64,000 nucleotides of DNA from GAS188 sp963794475 (lineage in GTDB: Bacteria > Pseudomonadota > Alphaproteobacteria > Rhizobiales > Beijerinckiaceae): contig CAWCDW010000002.1 of NCBI GenBank assembly GCA_963794475.1, positions 372,001 through 436,000 on the forward strand, read 5' to 3'. The notes under the pieces are model-generated. The model did not search any database and was not told the DNA's origin. It saw nothing but the letters and a program-made list of their open reading frames with translations. Shown here one piece after another: positions 44,382 through 54,081 of the stretch (within the stretch, counting starts at the first letter, position 1; the number at the start of each line of letters is the position of its first letter). Made by a program: the position numbers and the translations under genes.

Positions 44382-44951
44382 CTACGGGCAGGGATGTCGA
44401 AGACCATCAAATCCGAGATAGGTGCCCGTCGCAGGATTATAGGATTGAAATTGGCTCTCGCAGTAGGCCACCGAGCCACCGTCAGCATAAGCGGGCGTCG
44501 ACAGAGCATACGGGTACCCGGCGTCTGCCCAGCCCGGATCTGTTTGTTGATATCCATAACCCGGATAGGCCTGTTGATAGCCATAGCCTGAATAGGCCTG
44601 TTGATACCCGTAGCCGGGATAGGCCTGCCCGGCGAGGGCACCGCCGACGATAGCGCCTGCCGCGACGCCGGCAATGCCCGCTGCGGCTCCGCTGCCGCGA
44701 TATCCATAGCCGCCGCGCCCCGCGTAGCCACCATGGAAGCGGCCGAGACCACCACGTCCGACACGAGCCGAGCCTACTGGGCCGCCGCTCGCATCCCGGT
44801 GCCCCTGCCAAGCCACATTGTCGATCACGGACTGGCCCGGCATCCCGGACTGAGAGCTCGCGACACCAGCGATCGACGGTACTGCCGAGCCGATCATCGC
44901 CGTAGCGAGCGTCATTGAAACGACGCCGGCTAATACAGTTCTAGTCTCCAT
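44382..44951 (-). CDS. BA14K family secreted protein
   Basis: This 189-residue protein has a signal peptide (METRTVLAGVVSMTLATAMI), a Gly/Arg/Tyr-rich part (GGYAGRGGYGYRGSG), a glycine zipper (AAGIAGVAAGAIVGGALAG) and three copies of YQQAY[PS]GYG. The C-terminus CESQFQSYNPATGTYLGFDG ending RHPCP is the BA14K signature, named after a Brucella lectin-like antigen. ATG 44951 is chosen for the signal peptide; the frame is open to 45056. Role unknown, probably envelope-associated. It is adjacent to the DUF1236-like gene in the same direction. Confidence 0.85.
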   Translation of the reverse strand: METRTVLAGVVSMTLATAMIGSAVPSIAGVASSQSGMPGQSVIDNVAWQGHRDASGGPVGSARVGRGGLGRFHGGYAGRGGYGYRGSGAAAGIAGVAAGAIVGGALAGQAYPGYGYQQAYSGYGYQQAYPGYGYQQTDPGWADAGYPYALSTPAYADGGSVAYCESQFQSYNPATGTYLGFDGLRHPCP

Positions 44952-45475
44952 TTGGAATTCTCCCGATATATATGAACAGTATGAGCGATCGTTAATTTTG
45001 ACGCTCGCTGAAGGATAACTCTCGATAACGCCAAGAAGTTCCATGATTATTCTCAATATTTCTTACTTTATATTTGATATTAATGTAATTGTGACTTCGC
45101 ATTAATTGTAAAAAAATCGCCTGAGTGTGAATACGCATATTCATATCAACCGATTGGATTCCTCTTTCGGGCAAGGTCGCGTCTGGCGATCTTCTTGTGT
45201 GCCGCGCTTCGGGCAGGACACGAGCCAGGGAGAGCTCAATGAGCTTGGCGTCTCGATGCGTCGCCAGCCGGTGCGGCAATAATGAACCGATCGCTGCGAA
45301 GCTAGGCTCGGAAACTACTCAGTCCGTCGCGCCCGGAGATCGCCGAAGCCCGCGTTCGAACGGTGACGCGATCGGTTGCGGGTAAAGTGCCGACGGTCCG
45401 GCGCCGGCCATGATCGGAAGGGAGAAGGCGCAAGCGCTCGAAACGGGAGGACCAGCGTGCGTGAGCGGTCGGCCT
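44952..45475. other. Intergenic region, AT-rich part, nothing recognised
   Basis: Positions 44960-45150 are AT-rich and should contain the promoter of the BA14K-type gene. The rest, up to the AI-2E family gene end at 45476, holds only short open frames without similarity. No hairpin with a T run was seen. Confidence 0.45.
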
Positions 45476-46522
45476 TCAACCCTCAAGAAAATGGCCGAGC
45501 GCCGCCAGCGGCCGAACGCGGTCGCAGATGATCTTGGTTATCGCCAACATCGGCACGGAGAGGATGGCGCCGGGAATGCCCCACATCCAAAACCAGAAGA
45601 CGAGCGACAAGATGACGAGAACGGGATTGAGCGTGAACCGTCTCGCCAGAAGCATCGGCGTGACCGTCTCGCCCTCGACCAGGTGAATTCCGAGGTAGAG
45701 CCCGGCGGGAAGCAGCGCTTGCCAGAGCGTGCCAATCGTCAATAGGCCCGCGAGGAGAAAGATCACCACGCCGAGGGACGGCCCGAGGATCGGCGCATAG
45801 TTCAAGAGGAAAGCAACCGTTCCCCACAAGATCGGGTCGCCTATTCCCGTGAGCCACATGACGATGCCCGTAGCGATACCCACGACCGCATTCATGATCG
45901 TGATCGTAACGAGATACGCGGAGATATCGCTTTCGATTTGCTGGGAGATGTCGACCGCCTGACGCTTGCTGCTGAAGCGCGGCAAAATCTCCACGAGCCG
46001 ACGCAGAAAGATGTCGCCGGAGACGAGAAGGAAATAGAGAAAAAGAACCGTCGTGAAGAAGCCGCTGGCGAAGCTTCGAGTACCCGCAAACAGTGTCGCG
46101 AGAAGATTCGGGCCTTCCCGCGATGGGGCTGCATCTTGATGTGCCCCGGTTGTTCCGATGTTCTCAACCTGCTGTAGAAACAGTTGCAACGTATCGATAG
46201 GGGCACGCAAAAAGCTCAATCGCTCCTGAAGTCGGGGAATGCCTTCCGGAAGCTTGGCCGCCCAGGTGCCGGCCGGGCCGGAAATGGCCGTTCCCAGGCC
46301 GACGATCGTTCCAAACAACGCCAGGATGAGCAAAAGCGCCGCGAGCATCCGAGGCAAATGCAAGCGCTCCAAGAGGCGCAAGATCGGCTGCAGCAGCAGC
46401 TTGAGCGTAATGGCGAACACGAATGGCAAAACGATCTCGGCTGCCACATAGGCGATGCCCATGAGCGCGAGAGCGAAAAGGCCTCCAAGGAAAATGACCT
46501 TCGGATCGGAGGGCAGCGGCAT
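45476..46522 (-). CDS. AI-2E family transporter (YdiK/PerM-like permease)
   Basis: This 348-residue membrane protein has the AI-2E family layout: an N-terminal pair of helices (VIFLGGLFALALMGIAYVAA; IVLPFVFAITLKLLLQPILR), a central amphipathic region and a C-terminal block with FLLNYAPILGPSLGVVIFLL, GETVTPMLLARRFTLNP and VFWFWMWGIPGAILSVPML. Family members are linked to efflux or cation/proton exchange; transport of the AI-2 signal is shown for only a few. ATG 46522 (MPLPSDPK) is preferred because GGAG sites precede it; the frame opens at 46594. Confidence 0.85.
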   Translation of the reverse strand: MPLPSDPKVIFLGGLFALALMGIAYVAAEIVLPFVFAITLKLLLQPILRLLERLHLPRMLAALLLILALFGTIVGLGTAISGPAGTWAAKLPEGIPRLQERLSFLRAPIDTLQLFLQQVENIGTTGAHQDAAPSREGPNLLATLFAGTRSFASGFFTTVLFLYFLLVSGDIFLRRLVEILPRFSSKRQAVDISQQIESDISAYLVTITIMNAVVGIATGIVMWLTGIGDPILWGTVAFLLNYAPILGPSLGVVIFLLAGLLTIGTLWQALLPAGLYLGIHLVEGETVTPMLLARRFTLNPVLVILSLVFWFWMWGIPGAILSVPMLAITKIICDRVRPLAALGHFLEG

Positions 46523-46647
46523 CTCCTCCGGCTCCGGCGCCGGCGAGCACGGCCTCGATCTCCCCATCCGTGTGGGCCATTTTCGACATTGCATCGATGC
46601 TTACGCGGATCGCCGGGAAACTCCAACGGCTTTTGCCGCCGGGTCGC

Positions 46648-46734
46648 CTAGAACAGGCGTCCCCTGCCGCACCACCCGCCGCCGCCGGGAATCATCAGCG
46701 CGATGACGACGAACCAAATCATCGTGCTATCCAT
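46648..46734 (-). CDS. 28-residue small membrane protein
   Basis: The ORF encodes a single hydrophobic helix (MIWFVVIALMIP) followed by GGGGWCGRGRLF. A strong GGAGGAGG ribosome binding site lies four bases before the ATG, which is the main support for it. Similar tiny proteins with a GGGG-x-x-GR tail occur in proteobacteria, as far as I recall. It is upstream of the AI-2E family gene in the same direction. Confidence 0.5.
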   Translation of the reverse strand: MDSTMIWFVVIALMIPGGGGWCGRGRLF

Positions 46735-46837
46735 CCAGCCTCCTCCGGCTGAGCTTCGCAAAAGGTCGCGCGGATTGCAGACCGACAAAGATGCATCGGG
46801 GCTCGCCGCCGAGAACCTCTGCATGGACGCGGCGGCG

Positions 46838-47041
46838 TCAGCGCTCATTTAACCGCCGTGACGGCATCCGCTTTCTGACCGACACGGATGCCGGCAACGA
46901 GCTGTGTGTCATGCAGGCCGCCTCGACAAACGCGTGCGGACTTTCAAAGTATCCGATGCTTCTCGAGAGGATCGCGTTTGAGCGGTCCATCGACTTCATG
47001 ATGCGAATAATTGTGGCATTAATGTCCTCGGAGCGTTCCAT
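46838..47041 (-). CDS. Hypothetical 67-residue protein
   Basis: ATG 47041 is preceded by CAGGAGAG at good spacing. The product starts MERSEDINATIIRIMKSMDR and has an amphipathic first half, then a basic tail RKRMPSRRLNER. No family is recognised. It lies upstream of the 28-residue ORF and the AI-2E family gene on the same strand, so the three may form a unit. Confidence 0.4.
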   Translation of the reverse strand: MERSEDINATIIRIMKSMDRSNAILSRSIGYFESPHAFVEAACMTHSSLPASVSVRKRMPSRRLNER

Positions 47042-47153
47042 GACGTCTCTCCTGGTAACCAATTCTTTGTTAGAAGGAGAGCACGCACGCGAATAGCCTC
47101 GGAATCTGCCTAGAAATTCTCGCCGCGAACGAAAATCCGGGACGCTCGGCCGC

Positions 47154-47780
47154 TCAATTCGTCGCATCAACCCGATATGGCTCGCGCTTCGTTTGGAGCG
47201 CGCGCTCGAGAAGATCGAGCCGGTCCTGTCCCCAGAAGACCTCGCCGTTAAGCACATAGCAAGGCGAGCCGAACGCACCAGCGGCGATCGCCTCGGGCGT
47301 TCGCGCGGCGTAGATCTTGCCGATCTCATCCGATTTCGCGGCCGCGAGCACGTCCTTCGCGTCATGTCCGGTGCGCGACAAGAGCTCGGCGAGCTTCGCC
47401 TCTTGCCCGCAATCTTCTTCCTTGACCCAGGACGCCTCCCAGACGGCGCGCATGAAGCCGGAAGGATCACCACCCGCTTCCGCGATGGCGACGACGCAGC
47501 GATCAGCGAGCGCGGGGTCGAAGGGCCAATTGCGGGGCTTGAGCTTCAGCGGGATGCCGCGAAGTTCGCGCCAGCGCTGCAATTCCAGCATGCGATAACG
47601 CTGGCGCGCCGGCGCACGCTGGGGGAGCGGCAGGCCGCCCGTCGCCTTGAACACCTCGCCGAGGAACACCGGCTTGTAGTTGATCGCGATGTCATGAGCT
47701 TTCGCAAGCTTCATGAAGGCATCATGGCCGAGGAAGGCCCAGGGGGACGCGAGAGTGAACCAATATTCGATCGTGGGCAT
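47154..47780 (-). CDS. 2-hydroxychromene-2-carboxylate isomerase family protein (DsbA-like, kappa GST)
   Basis: This 208-residue thioredoxin-fold protein has the family start IEYWFTLASPWAFLG, where a Ser replaces the DsbA cysteines and binds glutathione. It continues with INYKPVFLGEVFKATGGLPL, the FDP-type segment WPFDPALADR, and the cis-Pro region GAFGSPCYVLNGEVFWGQDRL. Members isomerise hydroxychromene carboxylates in aromatic breakdown or act as kappa-class glutathione transferases. It sits at the end of the beta-oxidation operon, 44 bases after fadB, where it may handle CoA-linked or aromatic intermediates. Confidence 0.88.
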   Translation of the reverse strand: MPTIEYWFTLASPWAFLGHDAFMKLAKAHDIAINYKPVFLGEVFKATGGLPLPQRAPARQRYRMLELQRWRELRGIPLKLKPRNWPFDPALADRCVVAIAEAGGDPSGFMRAVWEASWVKEEDCGQEAKLAELLSRTGHDAKDVLAAAKSDEIGKIYAARTPEAIAAGAFGSPCYVLNGEVFWGQDRLDLLERALQTKREPYRVDATN

Positions 47781-47824
47781 CGGTCATGCAGCCTTTCATG
47801 CAGCTTTCTTGTTGCGTGGCTTTC

Positions 47825-50051
47825 TTACGCAGCCTTCTTGGGGCTTGCGGCGAAACGTCCATAGAAGCTTTCGCCCTTCGAGGCCATCTCCCGCAAGAGC
47901 GCGGGCGGGGCGAAGCGCGCGCCGTGCTTTCTCTCGAGCCTCTCGGCGAGCTCGACGAAGCGTTTCGCGCCCATGCCATCGATGTAGGAGAGCGTGCCGC
48001 CGGTGAAGGGCGCAAAGCCGAAGCCGATGATCGAGCCGACATCGGCCTCCCGCGGATCGGTGATCACGCCCTCTTCGACCGTGCGCGCCGCCTCGAGCGC
48101 CTGGGCCACGAGGAAGCGCTGCTTCAGCTCCTCCTTGTCGATCGCGTCGGGATCGAGATGCACCGGCTGGAGCTCCTTGAGCCCCGGCCAGAGCTTCTTT
48201 CGCGCTTGGCCCGTCTCCTGGCCCTTCTCCGGATAATCGTAAAAGCCCTTGCCGTTCTTGCGGCCGAGGCGTCCATGCGTCTCGACCATGGTGGAGAGAA
48301 GCTCTTCCTGCACCGGATCGACGGCAGTGGGATCGACCGCCTTCGTCGCCTTGACGATCTTCCAGGCGAGGTCGACCGCCACTTCGTCATTGAGCGAAAG
48401 CGGGCCGACCGGCATCCCGGCCATCTTGCCGAGATTCTCGATCATGGCCGCGGGCACGCCTTCCATCAGCATGAGGTGGCCTTCGCGGATATAGGCGCCG
48501 ACGCAACGGTTGGCGTAAAAGCCGCGCGCGTCGTTGACCACGATCGGCGTCTTGCGGATGGCGCGCACAAAATCGAGCGCCGTCGCCAGGGCCTTGTCGC
48601 CCGTCTCCTTGCCCATGATGATCTCGACGAGCAGCATGCGCTCGACCGGCGAGAAGAAGTGGATGCCGATGAAATCGACAGGCCGCGTTGACGCCTTGGC
48701 GAGGCCCGAGATGGGCAAGGTCGAGGTGTTCGAGGCGATGACGCAATTGCCGTCGATGGCGGAAGCGATCTTGGCGATCACCTGCGCCTTCACCTTCGGA
48801 TCCTCGAACACTGCTTCGACGACGAGATCGCAGCCTGAGAGCGCGGCGTAATCCGTGCTCGGCTTGATGCGTTTTAGCAAGGCATCGCGATCGGCCGTCT
48901 TGGCGCGACCCTTCATCACCTGATCGGTCATCAGCTTGTGCGAATGGGCCTTGCCCTTCTCGGCATCCTCGATCGTGCGGTCGAGGAGCACCACCTCGAG
49001 TCCTGCGAGCGCGCTCACATAGGCGATGCCGGCTCCCATGAAGCCGGCGCCGACGACGCCGATCTTCCTGATCGAAGCAGGCGGCACCGATGCGGGGCGT
49101 CTTGCGCCCTTGTTCAATTCGCCCATCGACAGGAAGAGCGTGCGGATCATCGCCGCCGCTTCCTTCGAGCGCAGGATATGCGCGAAATAACGGCTCTCAA
49201 CCTTGAGGGCCAAGTCCATCGGGAGCTGCAACCCTTCGAAGACGGCCTGGAGCAAGGCCTTCGCCGCGGGGTAATTGTCGTTCGTCTCGCGCCGGTAGAT
49301 CGCGTTCGCGGGCGGCCAAATCTGCATGCCGGCGGGCGAGAACACCTTGCCCGAAGGCAGGCGGAAATTGGGCCCGTCCCATGGCTGCGACGCCCTTGCC
49401 GCCTTCGGCGATCCATTTCTTGGCGGCCGCCACCACCTCCTCGCGCTTCGCGAGCGCATGGACGAGCCCCATCCCCCGCGCCGCTTGCGGGCGGATCTGG
49501 TCGCCCTTGAACATCATCTGCAAGGCATCGCCCGTGGGCATGAGCCGCGCGATGCGCTGCGTGCCGCCGGCGCCCGGAAACAAGCCGACCTTGATCTCGG
49601 GCAGGCCGACGCGCGTCTTGTCGTCATCCGCCATGACGCGAAAATGGCAGGCGAGCGCGAGCTCAAAGGCCCCGCCGAGGCAAGAGCCGTGTATGGCGGC
49701 CGCGAAAGGCTTGCCGCAAGTTTCGAGGCGCCGATAAAGCTGCGAGAGGCCGCGCACCTTCTCGAAGAAAAAGCGCGCCGCCTCTTCCTCGCCCGCGCTC
49801 TTTCGCAACTTCGCATAGTCCTTGCCGAAGCTTTCGAGCATCGAAAGATCGGCCCCGCCCGAGAAGCTCTCCTTGCCGGAGGCGATGACGCAGCCCTTGA
49901 TCGCCGCGTTGGTCGCGACCTCCTCGACAATTTGCAGAAGCTCCTCGCCCACCTCTCCGGTGATGACGTTCATCGAACGGCCGGGCATGTCCCAGGTGGC
50001 GAGCGCGATGCCCTGCTCATCGGTTTCGAAGCGGAAATTGGTGAGGTTCAT
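47825..50051 (-). pseudogene. fadB: FadB-type enoyl-CoA hydratase / 3-hydroxyacyl-CoA dehydrogenase, one frameshift
   Basis: The first part (from 50051) is the crotonase domain: ASGKESFSGGADLSML, HGSCLGGAFELALACHFRV, GLPEIKVGLFPGAGGTQRI. The second part is in another frame: PWDGPNFRLPSGKVFSPAG, then the NAD-binding IRKIGVVGAGFMGAGIAYVS, HFFSPVERMLLVEII and the C-terminal GRLGRKNGKGFYDY. The frame changes near 49387-49390, where GTCGCAGCC would become GTCGCGCAGCC (Val-Ala-Gln-Pro) with one added GC. Both halves are otherwise perfect, about 741 residues in total. It forms a beta-oxidation set with the thiolase and acyl-CoA dehydrogenase upstream. Probably functional if the shift is an artefact. 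Confidence 0.85.
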
Positions 50052-50095
50052 GAATGCCTCTGCGATTTGAAAGGAGACGGGCCAGCTTCCCGCAG

Positions 50096-50575
50096 CTAAG
50101 TCTTTTCCCGAAGCATGACGAGAACCTCGCCGGATCTCGACGTGTATCTTTCGCTCTCCTCGTCCTCGACGAAAAGAAGGTCGACGTCAGGATAGTGGCA
50201 GCGTTCCTTGGTGCCGCGCGTGCCGACGACGAGGAAGACGCCGTCCGCGCCCGAGCGATTGACGAGGTGATGCCCGTTGCCGGATTTCATCGGAAAGCCC
50301 GCGCAATCGCCCGCACGCATCACGCTTTCTCCTTCATCCTCGATGAGCACGAGCTCGCCAGAGACCATGATGAGGAATTCATCCTCCTCCTCATGCCAGT
50401 GCCGGAGCGAGGACCAGGCGCCGGGCTCGACACGAACGAGATTGGCGCCGAATTGCGTGAGGCCTGCTGCGTCGCCGAGCCGTCTCCAATGGCGTCCGCG
50501 GCAGGTCTCGCCGAGCGCCGGCGGATAGAAGCTGCCGCTCGCCTCGGGGATCTTTGCGATGTCGATCTTCGGCAT
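50096..50575 (-). CDS. Cupin domain protein
   Basis: This 159-residue single-domain cupin has metal-ligand motif 1 around SLRHWHEEEDEFLIMVSGEL (His, His, Glu) and motif 2 around MRAGDCAGFPMKSGNGHHLV (His). A similar C-terminus, CHYPDVDLLFVED, is seen in cupins annotated near sugar or thiol metabolism, but I cannot name a substrate. It lies between the thiolase and fadB in the beta-oxidation operon, an unusual guest there; it may be a ligand sensor or small dioxygenase. Confidence 0.85.
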   Translation of the reverse strand: MPKIDIAKIPEASGSFYPPALGETCRGRHWRRLGDAAGLTQFGANLVRVEPGAWSSLRHWHEEEDEFLIMVSGELVLIEDEGESVMRAGDCAGFPMKSGNGHHLVNRSGADGVFLVVGTRGTKERCHYPDVDLLFVEDEESERYTSRSGEVLVMLREKT

Positions 50576-50657
50576 GACCGTCTCTCCTTTCTGCGCTCGA
50601 TCACGGTGAGGGGCGCCACCCCCGATCGAGGCTCGAGGTTTGGCTCGGCCGGGCGCG

Positions 50658-51866
<1,209 letters not shown>

Positions 51867-52037
51867 TTGAAACTCCTTTCCCCTTCACATCGGGGACCCT
51901 CGAGCGCACCAGCGCGTGACGAGAAGCGGCTCAACAAGCGCCGACGTCCGCACCCAATGATCGACCGCCCTGCCCGGCCTCGAAAACGCATCGCGGCATG
52001 GGCGCAAGCCACACCCGGCAAGCCTCGCAAGGAGAGG

Positions 52038-53834
52038 CTAGAACGCTTCGGCCGGCAGCGCCATCACGCTATCGGCGCCAGAGGTGATGCGGGCGAGCTG
52101 CGCTCCCGTCTCGGGCAGCATCCGCTGCATGAAGAATGTGGCCGTCGCGAGCTTTCCTTCCATGCGGGCGGCCTCGCCCTCGGCGCCTGCCTTCACTTTC
52201 GCTTGGGCCGCCTTGGCGATCCTCGCCCACATATAGGCGAGCGCGACGAGGCCGAACATATGCATGTAGTCGGTGGCGCCGGCCCCCGCATTGTCCGGCC
52301 TCGCGAGCGCGTTTTGCATGAACCACATCGTCGCCTGCTGCAAATGGCCGAGCGCGGTCTCGACCGGATTCAGCAAGCCCGCGAGGCTCTCATCGGAAGC
52401 GTTTTCCTTCAGAAAGCCGGTCACCTCGTTGAAGAACGCCAAGACGGCGCGCCCGCCGTCCTTGCCGAGCTTGCGCCCGACGAGGTCCATCGCCTGGATG
52501 CCGTTCGCGCCCTCGTAAAGCATGGCGATGCGCGCATCGCGCACGAATTGCTCCATGCCCCATTCGGCGATGTAGCCATGGCCGCCGAAGATCTGTTGCG
52601 CCTTCACCGTATTGGCAAAGCCGGTGTCGGTGAGGACGCCCTTCACGATCGGTGTCATCAGCCCGAGATGATCCTGAGCCGCCTGGCGCTCCGCCGCATT
52701 GTCGGAGCGATGCGACACATCGGCCTTGAGCGCCGTCCAGAGCATGAAGGCGCGTGCCGCCTCGTTGAAGGCCCTGATCGACATCAGCACACGCCGCACG
52801 TCGGGGTGCACGAGGATGGGGTCGGCGGGCTTCTCCGGATGCTTCGCTCCGCCGAGCGCGCGCCCTTGCAGGCGCTCCTTCGCGTAAGCTGCGGCGTTCT
52901 GATAGGCGACCTCCGATTGCGCAAGGCCCTGCACGCCGACGCCGAGGCGCGCCTCGTTCATCATCACGAACATGGCGTTGAGGCCCCGGTTCGCCTCGCC
53001 GATGAGGGAGCCCTTGGCGCCGTCGTAATTCATCACGCAAGTGGCGTTGCCGTGGATTCCCATCTTGTGCTCGATGGAGCCGCAGGAGACACCGTTGCGC
53101 TGGCCGAGCGAGCCGTCGGGATTGACGAGGAGCTTCGGCACGATGAAGAGCGAGATGCCCTTCGTGCCTTGTGGAGCGCCCTCGATGCGCGCGAGCACGA
53201 GGTGGATGATGTTCGAGGCGAGATCATGCTCGCCCGATGAGATGAAGATCTTAGTCCCGAAGATGGCATGAGAGCCGTCGCCATTGGGCACGGCCCGCGT
53301 CTTGATGAGGCCAAGATCCGTCCCGCATTGGGGCTCGGTGAGGTTCATCGTGCCCGACCATTCGCCCTCGATCATCTTCGGCAAAAAGGCCGATTTCTGC
53401 TCGTCGGACCCATGTGCGAGGATCGCCGCGATCGCGCCTTGCGTGAGGCCCGGATACATCGAGAGCGCGAGATTGGCCGCGGAGAGATACTCTCCCATGA
53501 TCGAGGTGAGAGTCATGGGCAAGCCTTGCCCGCCATAGGCGGCGGGCGCCGAGAGGCCGATCCAGCCGCCCTCGCGAAAGGCGTCATAGGCCGCCTTGAA
53601 GCCCTTCGGTGTCGTCACGCGCCCATCCGCATGACGCGTGCAGCCCTCGAGATCGCCGCTCCGGTTGAGCGGCTGGAAGACCTCCTCGGCGAGCTTTCCG
53701 GCCTCGGCGAGAACGGGCTCCACCACGTCGAGCGGGGCTTCCGCGAAACCCGCGAGATTGCCGAGCCGCTCATAGCCGAGCACGTCGCGCAAAAGGAAAA
53801 GCGTATCCTCGACTGGAGCCTTGTAGCTGGGCAT
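52038..53834 (-). CDS. Acyl-CoA dehydrogenase (FadE/DmdC-like, long form)
   Basis: This FAD enzyme of 598 residues performs the first oxidation of acyl-CoA. It has the long-form architecture with the N-terminal extension MPSYKAPVEDTLFLLRDVLG, SAPAAYGGQGLPMTL, the FAD-binding MNLTEPQCGTDLGLIKTRA, the IHGNATCVMNYDGAKG segment and catalytic-region YEGANGIQAMDLVGRKL (Glu). This subclass includes 3-methylmercaptopropionyl-CoA dehydrogenases (DmdC) as well as fatty acyl-CoA enzymes; substrate cannot be fixed from sequence. It is first in the operon and has an operator-like palindrome 43 bases upstream. Confidence 0.93.
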   Translation of the reverse strand: MPSYKAPVEDTLFLLRDVLGYERLGNLAGFAEAPLDVVEPVLAEAGKLAEEVFQPLNRSGDLEGCTRHADGRVTTPKGFKAAYDAFREGGWIGLSAPAAYGGQGLPMTLTSIMGEYLSAANLALSMYPGLTQGAIAAILAHGSDEQKSAFLPKMIEGEWSGTMNLTEPQCGTDLGLIKTRAVPNGDGSHAIFGTKIFISSGEHDLASNIIHLVLARIEGAPQGTKGISLFIVPKLLVNPDGSLGQRNGVSCGSIEHKMGIHGNATCVMNYDGAKGSLIGEANRGLNAMFVMMNEARLGVGVQGLAQSEVAYQNAAAYAKERLQGRALGGAKHPEKPADPILVHPDVRRVLMSIRAFNEAARAFMLWTALKADVSHRSDNAAERQAAQDHLGLMTPIVKGVLTDTGFANTVKAQQIFGGHGYIAEWGMEQFVRDARIAMLYEGANGIQAMDLVGRKLGKDGGRAVLAFFNEVTGFLKENASDESLAGLLNPVETALGHLQQATMWFMQNALARPDNAGAGATDYMHMFGLVALAYMWARIAKAAQAKVKAGAEGEAARMEGKLATATFFMQRMLPETGAQLARITSGADSVMALPAEAF

Positions 53835-53877
53835 CGCACCTCTCCCGCGGCCGTCGAACCTTCCCCAGTGGGAGATA

Positions 53878-53891
53878 GTTCATATATGAAC
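53878..53891 (-). promoter_or_regulatory. Palindromic operator candidate upstream of the beta-oxidation operon
   Basis: GTTCATATATGAAC is a perfect 14-base palindrome. On the minus strand a TTGTAA is found upstream of it, and the palindrome includes or abuts a -10-like TATATG, so a bound protein would block the promoter. TetR-family repressors commonly control such acd-thiolase-fadB operons; no regulator gene is present nearby. Confidence 0.55.
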
Positions 53892-54081
53892 CATTTACAA
53901 TCCCGCAGCGGAGCGGCCATTCGCGCCGGGATCACGAAGGAAGACGAGCGGCGAAATTAATAAATCTCAACCCGCATTAACGGCGTATTTACCATGGAAC
54001 GAGAAATTCGAACTTGGAACCGTCGCTGCGCCGGGCGTCGATCTTCGCGTGAAGCTTTCACGATGAGGCCGGCAGCGCGAA

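Noticed and set aside
44992..45279. 95-residue minus-strand ORF upstream of the BA14K-type gene
   Set aside because: It spans an AT-rich promoter-like region, with no similarity and no ribosome binding site.
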